NCBI GenBank assembly: GCA_964490175.1
Contig: CAZBAI010000002.1
Location: 34,732 to 98,731 of the forward strand
Source of the DNA: RGIG3077 sp964490175
Lineage (GTDB): Bacteria; Bacillota; Clostridia; Oscillospirales; Ruminococcaceae
Length of the DNA: 64,000 bases
Direction of reading: 5' to 3'
Each line of letters starts with the position of its first letter. Within the stretch, counting starts at the first letter, position 1. Below the pieces are notes generated by a model. It saw nothing but the letters and a program-made list of their open reading frames with translations, was not told where the DNA came from and searched no databases. Shown piece by piece: positions 48,425 to 56,978 of the stretch. Both the position numbers and the translations under genes were made by a program.

Positions 48425-48949
48425 TTATTGTCCTTTGCCGATTCCCTTGTTATATAGTTTATGCATTCCGCATTTCCAGCACAGTATCATGCCTAAAACT
48501 GCGCCCACAACCGCCTGCAAAATCTGATAAGGAAGTTTTAGCAACGCATATTCGGGCGTGCTGTAAATAAATGCTCTGCCGAGCGAATATCCTACAACCA
48601 TGATGACTGCGCCGAGTGTAACGCCGATTCCCGAAGATATTACGGGGTGTTTTTTCAAAACATAGTGTGAAAAGACGGAGATAACCACAGCTTGTAGTCC
48701 GTGCGTTGCCAGCGAAACAAACATCGGAGCGGGGTAAAAAAACATATCGCCCAAGAAAGCTCCGACGCCGCCTACCATAAATGCCGCAAATGGGTCGAGC
48801 AAAATCGAAGCGGTGCAGATAACGATATCGTTCATGTAAAGGTGACCGCCCGGAACGGGAACGCCGAACGAGCTCATAGCAACATTAAGCGCCATAAACA
48901 TTGCCGTTGTGCAAAGCCAAAGTGTTGTTCTTTTTTTTGTGTCTTTCAT
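48425..48949 (-). CDS. ECF transporter S component, possibly vitamin B6
   Basis: A 174-residue membrane protein with about six helices of the ECF S-component fold. Landmarks are TTLWLCTTAMFMALNVAMSS at the N-terminus (the helix-1 region that contacts EcfT), GGHLYMNDIVICTASILLDP, and GGVGAFLGDMFFYPAPMF. No T or A genes are adjacent, so it would share a housekeeping ECF module (group II). A divergent MocR/PdxR-type PLP-binding regulator 93 bases away suggests pyridoxine or pyridoxal as substrate (inference). AAGGAG is upstream of the ATG. Confidence 0.85.
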   Translation of the reverse strand: MKDTKKRTTLWLCTTAMFMALNVAMSSFGVPVPGGHLYMNDIVICTASILLDPFAAFMVGGVGAFLGDMFFYPAPMFVSLATHGLQAVVISVFSHYVLKKHPVISSGIGVTLGAVIMVVGYSLGRAFIYSTPEYALLKLPYQILQAVVGAVLGMILCWKCGMHKLYNKGIGKGQ

Positions 48950-48962
48950 TTTAATTTTCTCC

Positions 48963-49042
48963 TTGATATTTTTATGAAAATATTATATAATATCAACTGG
49001 TGATACAAAATAACCAGAACGGAGAAAAATAATATAACCAGA
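48963..49042 (+). promoter_or_regulatory. MocR-type operator and promoter region
   Basis: TTGATA (48963-48968), 17 bases, TATAAT (48986-48991). Just after lie ACTGGT (48996-49001) and two direct copies of ATAACCAGA (49010-49018 and 49034-49042, 24 bases apart). ACTGGT is the inverse of ACCAGT-type half sites. One inverted plus two direct half sites is the arrangement described for MocR/PdxR regulators. Confidence 0.6.
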
Positions 49043-50136
49043 TGAACTATACAATAAAAAAAGAAGAACGACCTATATATTTGCAGGTATATAAGCAAAT
49101 AAGAGATGACATTATAGCCGGGGCATATCCGTATATGAGCAAGCTTCCATCAAAAAGGCTGCTTGCCGACGAAATCGGAATCAGCACGATAACTGTTGAA
49201 CACGCATATTCTCTCTTGTGTGACGAGGGCTATGCAGAGGCACGTGAAAAGAGCGGATATTTTGTTATATTCAAGCAAACAGACTGCTTTGCATCATCCG
49301 GCATCATTGATGTTTTGCCGATAAATCATAAAATCATCACACCGTCTTATCCGAATCTGTCCATTTCCGTTTTGTGCAAAACGATGAGAAAGGTCATTAC
49401 CGATTACTATGATGTGATGTTGGAAAAGTCGCCGAATACGGGCTGTTTGGAGCTGCGAAACGCTATAAAACATTATCTTTTGCGCAACCGTGCAATGAAT
49501 GTTGAAGTTAATCAAATCGTAATCGGTTCGGGAGCGGAATATTTATATACGTTGATTATCGAGCTTCTCGGCAAAGACAAAACCGTTGCAATCGAGAATC
49601 CGTCTTATGAGAAAATCGAACAGATTTATCGCACCGCACAGGTGAACTGCGAATTGTTGCCATTGGCTAAAGACGGTATTGACAGTAAATCGCTTTCAAT
49701 GTCCAAAGCCGATATATTACACACCACACCGTACCAGAGTTATCCGAGCGGCGTAACAGCTTCGGCTTCAAAAAGGCACGAATACATAAAATGGGCGGAA
49801 AAGGGCGAATGCTTTATAATAGAATCCGATTACGGTTCCGAATTTTCCGTATCATCACAGCCGATGGAAACTTTGTTTAAGCTTTCAAATTCCGATAATG
49901 TGATTTATTTGAACACATTTTCAAAAACAATTTCGTCTTCAATGCGTGTGGGATATATGGTTCTTCCGAAAAAGCTGATAAAACCTTTTGACGAAAAGCT
50001 CGGATTTTATTCTTGCACCGTTCCCACATTTGAACAGTATGTTTTGACAGAACTGTTAAACAGCGGCGATTTTGAAAGGCACATCAACCGTGTGCGAAGA
50101 GCTATAAGAAAAGAATTGCGCAGCAAACAGCCTTAA
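49042..50136 (+). CDS. MocR/PdxR-type regulator (GntR-aminotransferase), C-terminally truncated
   Basis: A 364-residue regulator. Residues 1-75 are a GntR winged helix (IYLQVYKQIRDDIIAGAYPY, LPSKRLLADEIGISTITVEH). The rest is a class-I aminotransferase-like domain that would bind PLP. The PLP Lys is in YLNTFSKTISSSMRVGYMVL, and ENPSYEKIEQIY and DILHTTPYQSYPSG are typical. It ends at RVRRAIRKELRSKQP, where full-length relatives of 450-480 residues continue for about 90 more residues. A terminator follows after 15 bases. It may therefore be a decayed or shortened protein. It is divergent from the ECF S component. Confidence 0.85.
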   Translation: MNYTIKKEERPIYLQVYKQIRDDIIAGAYPYMSKLPSKRLLADEIGISTITVEHAYSLLCDEGYAEAREKSGYFVIFKQTDCFASSGIIDVLPINHKIITPSYPNLSISVLCKTMRKVITDYYDVMLEKSPNTGCLELRNAIKHYLLRNRAMNVEVNQIVIGSGAEYLYTLIIELLGKDKTVAIENPSYEKIEQIYRTAQVNCELLPLAKDGIDSKSLSMSKADILHTTPYQSYPSGVTASASKRHEYIKWAEKGECFIIESDYGSEFSVSSQPMETLFKLSNSDNVIYLNTFSKTISSSMRVGYMVLPKKLIKPFDEKLGFYSCTVPTFEQYVLTELLNSGDFERHINRVRRAIRKELRSKQP

Positions 50137-50149
50137 AAATGCAGATAAA

Positions 50150-50188
50150 AACAAGCCGCCTTTGAACGAACCAAAGGCGGCTTTAATA
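50150..50188. terminator. Bidirectional terminator
   Basis: A perfect 12-bp stem (AAGCCGCCTTTG with CAAAGGCGGCTT) between the convergent MocR and PEPCK genes. Confidence 0.82.
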
Positions 50189-50203
50189 CCGTTTATGAAA
50201 AAA

Positions 50204-52015
50204 TTATTTAAGTCTTGCTTCAAGATTGTCAAGCTGATGTGAAAGTTCAGCCGGGAGCTTATCGCCGAATTTTGCATAAAATTCACGAATACCCTTAGCT
50301 TCTTCTTTCCAAAGGTCAACATCAACATCGAGCAGACCCTTGATAGTGTCAACGTCGATGCCGTCAAGACCGTCAACATTGATATCTTCAGCCTTAGGCT
50401 CAAAGCCGATAGGCGTTTCAACAGCGTCCGCAACGTCTTCACAGCGCTGAATAATCCAGTCGAGAACACGCATATTGTCGCCGAATCCGGGCCAAATAAA
50501 GTGACCTTCATCGTCGGTTCTGAACCAGTTTACGTTGAATATCTTCGGAGCTTTATCGCCGAGCTTTTCGCCCATTTCAAGCCAGTGTGCCCAATAATCG
50601 CCCATGTGATATCCGCAGAAAGGAAGCATAGCCATGGGGTCACGTCTTACAACGCCGACAGCGCCTGTTGCGGCAGCGGTTGTTTCCGAAGCCATTATAG
50701 AGCCGACGAAAACACCGTGATTCCAGTCAAAGCTTTGGTATACAAGGGGAGCGGTCTTTGCACGTCTGCCGCCGAAAATCATTGCGGAAATCGGAACACC
50801 CTGCGGATTGTCAAATTCCGAGCTGATGCACGGGCAGTTCTTTGCGGGTGCGGTAAATCTCGAATTGGGGTGTGCAAGCTTTTGCGGTTTTCCGTCTGCG
50901 CCGATAACCGAAGTAAATTCCTTGCCGTTTACCTTAGCGCCTTTCCACTCGGTTGCGTTTTCGGGCGGATTCTTGTCAAGTCCCTCCCACCAAACGGTCA
51001 TATCATCATTATTTATGGCAACGTTTGTGAAAATGGTGTCTTTCTTTGTTGAAGCAAGAGCGTTGTAGTTTGACTTTTCATTTGTGCCGGGAGCAACTCC
51101 GAAGAATCCGTTCTCCGGGTTGATAGCATAAAGTCTGCCGTCCTCACCGGGCTTGAGCCAAGCAATATCATCGCCGACTGTCCATACTTTATATCCTTTT
51201 TTGGTGTATGTTTCGGGCGGAATGAGCATTGCGAGATTCGTTTTACCGCAAGCCGAGGGGAATGCGGCAGAAACGTATTTTACCTCGCCGTTGGGCTTTT
51301 CGATTCCGAGAATGAGCATATGCTCTGCCATCCAGCCCTCGTTTTTGCCCTGATATGAAGCAATACGCAAAGCAAAGCATTTTTTGCCGAGCAAAACATT
51401 TCCGCCGTAGGCTGAATTGATAGACCAAATTGTGTTATCTTCGGGGAAATGAACAATATATCTCTTTTCGGGGTCAACATCGCCCTTTGCGTGCAGACCG
51501 CGGACAAAATCGTTTGATTCATCGCCGAGATTCTTAAAAGCGTCAACACCGATTCTTGTCATGATGTTCATGTTGAGAACAACATAGATAGAGTCGGTCA
51601 CCTCAACGCCGACCTTGGCAAGGGGAGAGCCGATAGGTCCCATAGAATAAGGAATAACATACATTGTTCTTCCTTTCATAACGCCGTCGTACATCGGTGT
51701 GAGCTTTGCATACATTTCTTTCGGATCGCACCAGTTGTTTGTAGGGCCTGCATCTTCTTTTCTGCGTGAGCAGATAAATGTTCTATCCTCAACACGGGCA
51801 ACATCGTTAGGGGCGGTTCTGTGATACAGACATCCCGGGAGCTTTTCATTGTTAAGCTCAATCATTTCGCCTGTTGCGACAGCTTCGGCTTTAAGAGCTT
51901 CAAGCTGCTCGGCGCTGCCGTCGATCCAAACAACCTTATCGGGCTTTACAAGGGCGACAACCTCATCGAGCCAATTGAGAACATTAGGGTTTTTTGTGAG
52001 TTTTTCTTCTGACAT
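50204..52015 (-). CDS. pckG: Phosphoenolpyruvate carboxykinase (GTP)
   Basis: A 603-residue GTP-type PEPCK that interconverts oxaloacetate and PEP with GTP/GDP. In rumen and gut anaerobes it often fixes CO2 onto PEP towards succinate or malate. Motifs are in order: YVIPYSMGPIGSPLAKVGVE, NEGWMAEHMLILGI, the kinase-1 loop FPSACGKTN (residues 252-260), DDIAWLKPGEDGRLYAINPE, RRAKTAPLVYQSFDWNHGV, and NWFRTDDEGHFIWPGFGDN. The ATG at 52015 has GGAGG upstream; a preceding in-frame TTG is ignored. Length is standard. Confidence 0.97.
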   Translation of the reverse strand: MSEEKLTKNPNVLNWLDEVVALVKPDKVVWIDGSAEQLEALKAEAVATGEMIELNNEKLPGCLYHRTAPNDVARVEDRTFICSRRKEDAGPTNNWCDPKEMYAKLTPMYDGVMKGRTMYVIPYSMGPIGSPLAKVGVEVTDSIYVVLNMNIMTRIGVDAFKNLGDESNDFVRGLHAKGDVDPEKRYIVHFPEDNTIWSINSAYGGNVLLGKKCFALRIASYQGKNEGWMAEHMLILGIEKPNGEVKYVSAAFPSACGKTNLAMLIPPETYTKKGYKVWTVGDDIAWLKPGEDGRLYAINPENGFFGVAPGTNEKSNYNALASTKKDTIFTNVAINNDDMTVWWEGLDKNPPENATEWKGAKVNGKEFTSVIGADGKPQKLAHPNSRFTAPAKNCPCISSEFDNPQGVPISAMIFGGRRAKTAPLVYQSFDWNHGVFVGSIMASETTAAATGAVGVVRRDPMAMLPFCGYHMGDYWAHWLEMGEKLGDKAPKIFNVNWFRTDDEGHFIWPGFGDNMRVLDWIIQRCEDVADAVETPIGFEPKAEDINVDGLDGIDVDTIKGLLDVDVDLWKEEAKGIREFYAKFGDKLPAELSHQLDNLEARLK

Positions 52016-52156
52016 CAATATACCTCCTGTTGCGAATCCTTAAAAACCGTTATACAATATATAGATATAGCATAAGGCAGGATTGGTGAAAATTAGCGGA
52101 AATAATTTATTAAGCCTGCATTTTGTGCAAAATATATCAAATCTTCCACTCATACT

Positions 52157-52185
52157 ATTATAATAAAATTATCGGCACCTGTCAA
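52157..52185 (-). promoter_or_regulatory. PEPCK promoter
   Basis: On the minus strand, TTGACA (52180-52185), 17 bases, TATAAT (52157-52162): full consensus. The transcript has a leader of about 135 bases. Confidence 0.75.
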
Positions 52186-52250
52186 TAACAATTTTTAAAA
52201 TTTTGATCATGTTAAAAAAGCTTTGAAAAAATCAATGTTCAATGCGTTTT

Positions 52251-52916
52251 TTATGTAACGGAAATTGAATATCCGTTTGCGGAAAGGACAGAATCGCCGA
52301 TATTTACAGGCGATGACGATGCAATTTGAAAGCCTACGGATGTTTGCGCACTCGGCGAGAGCGTTGAGTTAAAGTCAACGCCTTTAATTGTCAGCACACT
52401 GCCGGATATAGAAAATTCACCGCTCCAGCCCTGCAAAAGCTCGGCGTTAGAGTCGCTCAATGGCACTTGAATTGTCCAATCCGACAAATCCTGCGTGGAA
52501 TTATTTGTAATATTCAATTCGTATTGATAAACCGTTGAGCCGTTTTGCTCCCATGAGTTTTGGTTGCCGACCGTAAATTCGATGCCGCTGTCGGAAATAT
52601 TGTCGTTTTCAGCCGCCTCTGTTACAGAAGTTGTTGTTGTTTCCGCATTGCCTGTCGTTGTGGAAATAACCGATGTTGATGTGACAACTTCTGTTTGCGA
52701 AGGCACTGTTGTAACAACGGCAGTTGTGGTAGTAGCGGTCACTCTGTGAGCTTTTGGCGGTTCATCACTCGGCGGATTCGTAACGCCGTTGTAGGTAACT
52801 TGTGTATCATCGGCTTGACTTGAACTTTCGGCATTATCGGCAGAGGAGCAGCCGCTGAGAATGGCGGCAAAGGCAAATATACAGATGATTGTCGATTTGA
52901 TTTTATTTATCTTCAT
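52251..52916 (-). CDS. CBM2-like carbohydrate-binding lipoprotein
   Basis: A 221-residue lipoprotein. The signal peptide ends in the lipobox ILSGC (Cys about residue 23). Residues 35-108 are a Thr/Val/Ser-rich linker, suited to glycosylation. Residues 112-221 resemble a family 2 cellulose-binding module: VGNQNSWEQNGSTVYQYELN, ITNNSTQDLSDWTIQVPLSD, LLQGWSGEFSISGSVLTIKG and TLSPSAQTSVGFQI. The exposed Trp residues (in NSW, DWT and QGW) are the usual sugar-contact positions. No catalytic domain is present. The start overlaps the AI-2E family gene by 14 bases. Confidence 0.8.
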   Translation of the reverse strand: MKINKIKSTIICIFAFAAILSGCSSADNAESSSQADDTQVTYNGVTNPPSDEPPKAHRVTATTTTAVVTTVPSQTEVVTSTSVISTTTGNAETTTTSVTEAAENDNISDSGIEFTVGNQNSWEQNGSTVYQYELNITNNSTQDLSDWTIQVPLSDSNAELLQGWSGEFSISGSVLTIKGVDFNSTLSPSAQTSVGFQIASSSPVNIGDSVLSANGYSISVT

Positions 52917-54105
52917 TTATGTTATCCTCCATAGATATTACAGCTTTTCTTTTTCTGGTTTCGGCAGATATCAGAGTATATATTATCGAGAAGAGCGGTA
53001 TTGAGAACAAAATACCTAAAACGCCGAAGAAACCGCCGCCGACAATCACCGCAACAAGCACCCATATTGAGGGCAAGCCTATCGAATTGCCGACTACTCT
53101 CGGGTATATCAGGTTTGAGTCGATTTGCTGAATGACAACAACCAATACGATGAACCAAAGCGCTTTTACGGGGTCAACCATGAGCAGAATGAAAACGCAC
53201 GGTATTGTGCCGACCCACGGGCCTACAATCGGTATCATATTAGTAACGCCGACAACGGTGCTGATAAGCGGTGCATAATCAAAACCGAAAATCGTCATTG
53301 CGATAAAGCACAGAACGCCCAAAAGAAACGAATCGAAAAACTGCACGGAAAAAAATGTCGAATAGCTGTCGAGCACGACCCTTGTGCAATATGATATTTT
53401 GCTTGCGATTTTCGGCGAAACAAAAGCGACGAGAATGTTTGAAGCTTGTGCTTTCAGCCTGTATTTGCCGCACAAAATATATATTGAAAGTATAAATCCT
53501 AAAAAGAAATCGATAACGGCGCCGACGATGCTTGCCGTGACATTGAGAGTTGAAACGACAATTTTCGGAATTTCATCGGCAATTTCCGTCAATTTGTCAT
53601 AAACAACCGTTTTAATGTCGTTTTCGATAAGCCAATCATACAGATTCATATTTGTAAAGGGAATCGTTTTATCTAAAAGCTTTTCGAGATTTGAAAAATA
53701 GGTATCGAAATTGCCGATAAATAAATTTGCGCTTTCAATCAGCTGCGGAATGACAAACCAGCAAAAACCGACAATTAACCCGATAAACAGCGAATACACA
53801 GTAACCACGGCAAGCGCCAATGTCAGTGAATGAGCACGCTTAATTGATTTTTGCGATGGCTTATCCTGCGGCTTTATGTTCGGGTTATCGATTTTTCGCT
53901 TTATCGGAGAAAAATACAGAGAATGAATAAGTCCCAACGGTTTATTTAAAATAAATGCGGTGATACAGCCGATGAATATCGGTCGAAGAACACCTGCGGC
54001 ATGAGAAAGAGCGCCCATAATTTCACTTAAATACGATAAAATAAATACAATAAGCGCAATTACAGCACCGCTGAAAATCAAAGTTTTCGATAATTTTTTG
54101 TCCAT
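52903..54105 (-). CDS. AI-2E family (PF01594) membrane permease-like protein
   Basis: A 400-residue polytopic protein with about eight helices. The family pattern is seen in FIGCITAFILNKPLGLIHSL, FIVLVVVIQQIDSNLIYPRV-VG, GLPSIWVLVAVIVGGGFFGV-LGI and the C-terminal IPLFSIIYTLIS. A soluble helical region lies at about 130-200. Members include YtvI/YhhQ-type proteins with varied roles such as Na+/H+ antiport and export; AI-2 export is not established for most. The substrate is unknown. It is cotranscribed with the CBM2-like lipoprotein. Confidence 0.88.
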   Translation of the reverse strand: MDKKLSKTLIFSGAVIALIVFILSYLSEIMGALSHAAGVLRPIFIGCITAFILNKPLGLIHSLYFSPIKRKIDNPNIKPQDKPSQKSIKRAHSLTLALAVVTVYSLFIGLIVGFCWFVIPQLIESANLFIGNFDTYFSNLEKLLDKTIPFTNMNLYDWLIENDIKTVVYDKLTEIADEIPKIVVSTLNVTASIVGAVIDFFLGFILSIYILCGKYRLKAQASNILVAFVSPKIASKISYCTRVVLDSYSTFFSVQFFDSFLLGVLCFIAMTIFGFDYAPLISTVVGVTNMIPIVGPWVGTIPCVFILLMVDPVKALWFIVLVVVIQQIDSNLIYPRVVGNSIGLPSIWVLVAVIVGGGFFGVLGILFSIPLFSIIYTLISAETRKRKAVISMEDNINEDK

Positions 54106-54206
54106 AGCTCAGCTCCGTTACATTGTGTGGGTTACCTTCAAGGGATAATTATACCTCAAATTTTTTTAAAATTCAATAGATTCACTTAGATATTTTGAAA
54201 AAATGA

Positions 54207-54235
54207 TTGACTTATTTCTTCTGATTTGGTAAAAT
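54207..54235 (+). promoter_or_regulatory. alaS promoter
   Basis: TTGACT (54207-54212), 17 bases, TAAAAT (54230-54235). A perfect dyad GGTTCA-TTATG-TGAACC (54243-54259) follows directly and would form the 5-prime end of the mRNA or an operator. No T-box is seen. Confidence 0.65.
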
Positions 54236-54320
54236 GATAAGTGGTTCATTATGTGAACCTTAATCGGCAAGTTTATTTTTGCCGCATTTAATTTTTTTAT
54301 TACACGGAGATACATATACT

Positions 54321-56960
54321 ATGAAGAAACTCGGAGTAAACGAAATAAGAGAGGCATATCTGTCATTCTTTGAAAGTAAAAATCACACAAGGCTTGCCAG
54401 CGCACCGCTTATTCCGCAAGGGGATAAAAGCTTGCTGCTCATCAATTCGGGCATGGCGCCTTTGAAAAAATATTTTTTGGGACAGGAAACTCCGCCCAAC
54501 GTCAGAGTAACTACCTGTCAAAAATGCATAAGAACGCCCGATATCGAACGTGTCGGTAAAACCTCACGCCACGGTACATATTTTGAAATGCTCGGCAACT
54601 TTTCGTTCGGCGATTATTTTAAGCACGAAGCAACCGCTTGGGCGTGGGAGTTTTTTACGAAAGTTATGGAATTGCCGGCAGACAGGCTTTATGTTTCCGT
54701 ATATGAGCAGGACGATGAAACTTATGATATCTGGACAAAGGAAATCGGCGTTGACCCGTCGCACATGAAGCGCCTCGGAAAGGAAGATAATTTTTGGGAG
54801 CATGGCAGCGGACCTTGCGGACCTTGCTCGGAAATTTATTTTGACAGAGGAGAGGACAAGGGCTGCGGCAGTCCGGATTGTTTTGTAGGTTGTGACTGTG
54901 ACCGCTTTGTCGAAGTGTGGAATCTTGTATTTTCGCAGTTTGACAGTGACGGAAACGGCAACTACACCCTTATGGAAAAGAAAAATATGGATACCGGTAT
55001 GGGACTTGAACGTCTTGCCTGCGTTATGCAGGAGGTGGACAACCTGTTTGAGGTTGACACCGTGGCTAACATTATGAAGCACATTTGCCGTATTGCCGGT
55101 GTTGAATATAAAAAAGACGAAAAAACAGATGTTTCGCTTCGTGTTATCACCGACCATATCAGAAGCACAACAGTTAGGGTAGGCGACGGTATTTTGCCCT
55201 CTAATGAGGGCAGGGGATATGTTCTTCGCAGACTTTTGCGCAGGGCGGCACGCCACGGCAGGCTTCTCGGTATTGCCGAACCTTTCCTTTATAAAGTATG
55301 CCAAACGGTTATTGATGAGAATAAAACCGCATATCCCGAATTGGATGAAAAGCGTGATTACATTGTCAAGGTTATCAGAATCGAAGAAGAAAATTTCGCA
55401 AGGACAATTGACAAAGGTTCTGATTTGCTTGATAAAATCATTGCAAGAGCTTGTGAATCGGGCAATAGCGTCATCTCCGGTGAGGATTGCTTTAAGCTCT
55501 CCGACACGTTCGGTTTCCCCATTGACCTGACAATTGAAATCGCACAGGAAAAAGGACTTTGCGTTGATGAGGAAAAATATCATGCGCTTATGCTTGCTCA
55601 GCGTGAAATGGCAAGGCAGGATAGAGCAAACAAGGCAGGTTCGTCATGGGCTGCCGATTCTGTTGAGCTGCCCGATATCGAGCCTACCGAATTTGTCGGA
55701 TATTCAACGCTTGAATGTGATGCCTGCGTTAAGGCGATTATTGTTGATTCCGAATGCGTTGAAAGCGTAAATGTCGGTCAAAAAGCACTTATAATTCTTG
55801 ACAAGACACCGTTCTATGCCGAAAGCGGCGGTCAGGTAGGCGATTGCGGAAAGATTATCGCAGGCGGCACCTTTAAGGTTGCCGATACCAAAAAGCTTGC
55901 AAGCGGACATATTGCACATATAGGTACGGTAGAAAACGATTCTGTTAATCTCGGCTCAAAATGCACGGCAAAGGTTTGCAAATGCAAGCGAAATGCCACA
56001 ATGAAAAATCATACAGCCGCACACCTTCTTCAGGCGGCGCTTAGGCAGGTTTTGGGTGATCATGTTCATCAAGCGGGACAGCTTGTCAGCTCGCAGGCTT
56101 GCAGATTTGACTTTTCGCATTTTTCCGCAATGACTGCCGATGAAATTGCACAGGTTGAAAAAATTGTCAACGATAAAATTCTTGATTGTGTTGATGTAAA
56201 GTGCACCGAAATGCCGATAGATGAAGCCAAAAAGCTCGGAGCTATGGCTCTTTTCGGTGAAAAATACGGCAATATCGTTCGTGTTGTTTCTACAAGCGAC
56301 GGCTTCTCTACGGAGTTTTGCGGAGGTACACACGTTGATAATACCTCTAAACTCGGCTTGTTTAAGATTGTTTCCGAAAGCTCGGTAGCCTCCGGCGTAA
56401 GGCGAATCGAAGCTGTAACAGGCAGCGGCGTTCTTTCTTATCTCAACGATGCGCTTTCTCTTATCAACAATACGGCGAGTGCATTAAAACTTCAAAATAC
56501 TGCGGAAATTCCCTCAAAGTGCGCAGCGCTTTGCAATGATAACAAAGCGCTTGAAAAGCAGATTTTCGCACTTAATCAGCGAATTGCCGAGATTGAAATG
56601 AGCAATGTTTTCAAGCCCGGTATAGAATATAACGGCGTCACTTTGACAAGCGCAATGGTCAGAGGTGTAAAGGCCGATGTTTTGCGCCAAATCGGTGATA
56701 AATTTAAAGAGAATAATCCAAACGGAATCGGATTGATTGCCGGTGTTGACGGTGAAAGCGGCACTTTCTGCTGCATTTGCGGTAAACAGGCTGTTGAAAG
56801 AGGTGCACACGCAGGCAAGATTGTCGGAAGAGTTGCGGCTGTTACCGGCGGCAAGGGCGGCGGACGCCCCGATTCGGCAATGGCGGGTATCGGCAAAACA
56901 TATATGGTCGATGAAGCTTTGGCTGCGTTTGAATCTATTGTAAAAGACTTTATTGATTAA
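54321..56960 (+). CDS. alaS: Alanine--tRNA ligase
   Basis: An 879-residue class II synthetase that charges tRNA-Ala. Motif 1 is in the N-terminal catalytic core (SFFESKNHTRLASAPLIPQG). The specific ALARS patterns are QKCIRTPDIERVGKTSRHGT, FFEMLGNFSFGDYF-type and GMGLERLA. The editing domain has the zinc motif HTAAHLLQAALRQVLGDHVH with CGGTHV. The C-terminal C-Ala domain ends GKGGGRPDSAMAGIG. The ATG at 54321 has CGGAGA upstream. Length is standard. It is the first gene of a plus-strand run that continues into the purine genes. Confidence 0.98.
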   Translation: MKKLGVNEIREAYLSFFESKNHTRLASAPLIPQGDKSLLLINSGMAPLKKYFLGQETPPNVRVTTCQKCIRTPDIERVGKTSRHGTYFEMLGNFSFGDYFKHEATAWAWEFFTKVMELPADRLYVSVYEQDDETYDIWTKEIGVDPSHMKRLGKEDNFWEHGSGPCGPCSEIYFDRGEDKGCGSPDCFVGCDCDRFVEVWNLVFSQFDSDGNGNYTLMEKKNMDTGMGLERLACVMQEVDNLFEVDTVANIMKHICRIAGVEYKKDEKTDVSLRVITDHIRSTTVRVGDGILPSNEGRGYVLRRLLRRAARHGRLLGIAEPFLYKVCQTVIDENKTAYPELDEKRDYIVKVIRIEEENFARTIDKGSDLLDKIIARACESGNSVISGEDCFKLSDTFGFPIDLTIEIAQEKGLCVDEEKYHALMLAQREMARQDRANKAGSSWAADSVELPDIEPTEFVGYSTLECDACVKAIIVDSECVESVNVGQKALIILDKTPFYAESGGQVGDCGKIIAGGTFKVADTKKLASGHIAHIGTVENDSVNLGSKCTAKVCKCKRNATMKNHTAAHLLQAALRQVLGDHVHQAGQLVSSQACRFDFSHFSAMTADEIAQVEKIVNDKILDCVDVKCTEMPIDEAKKLGAMALFGEKYGNIVRVVSTSDGFSTEFCGGTHVDNTSKLGLFKIVSESSVASGVRRIEAVTGSGVLSYLNDALSLINNTASALKLQNTAEIPSKCAALCNDNKALEKQIFALNQRIAEIEMSNVFKPGIEYNGVTLTSAMVRGVKADVLRQIGDKFKENNPNGIGLIAGVDGESGTFCCICGKQAVERGAHAGKIVGRVAAVTGGKGGGRPDSAMAGIGKTYMVDEALAAFESIVKDFID

Positions 56961-56978
56961 ATCGAAAGGACTGTCTTT

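Noticed and set aside
54564..55583. 339-codon open frame on the minus strand inside alaS
   Set aside because: It is antisense to a fully conserved alaS, has Cys/Phe-rich low-plausibility sequence and no ribosome site.
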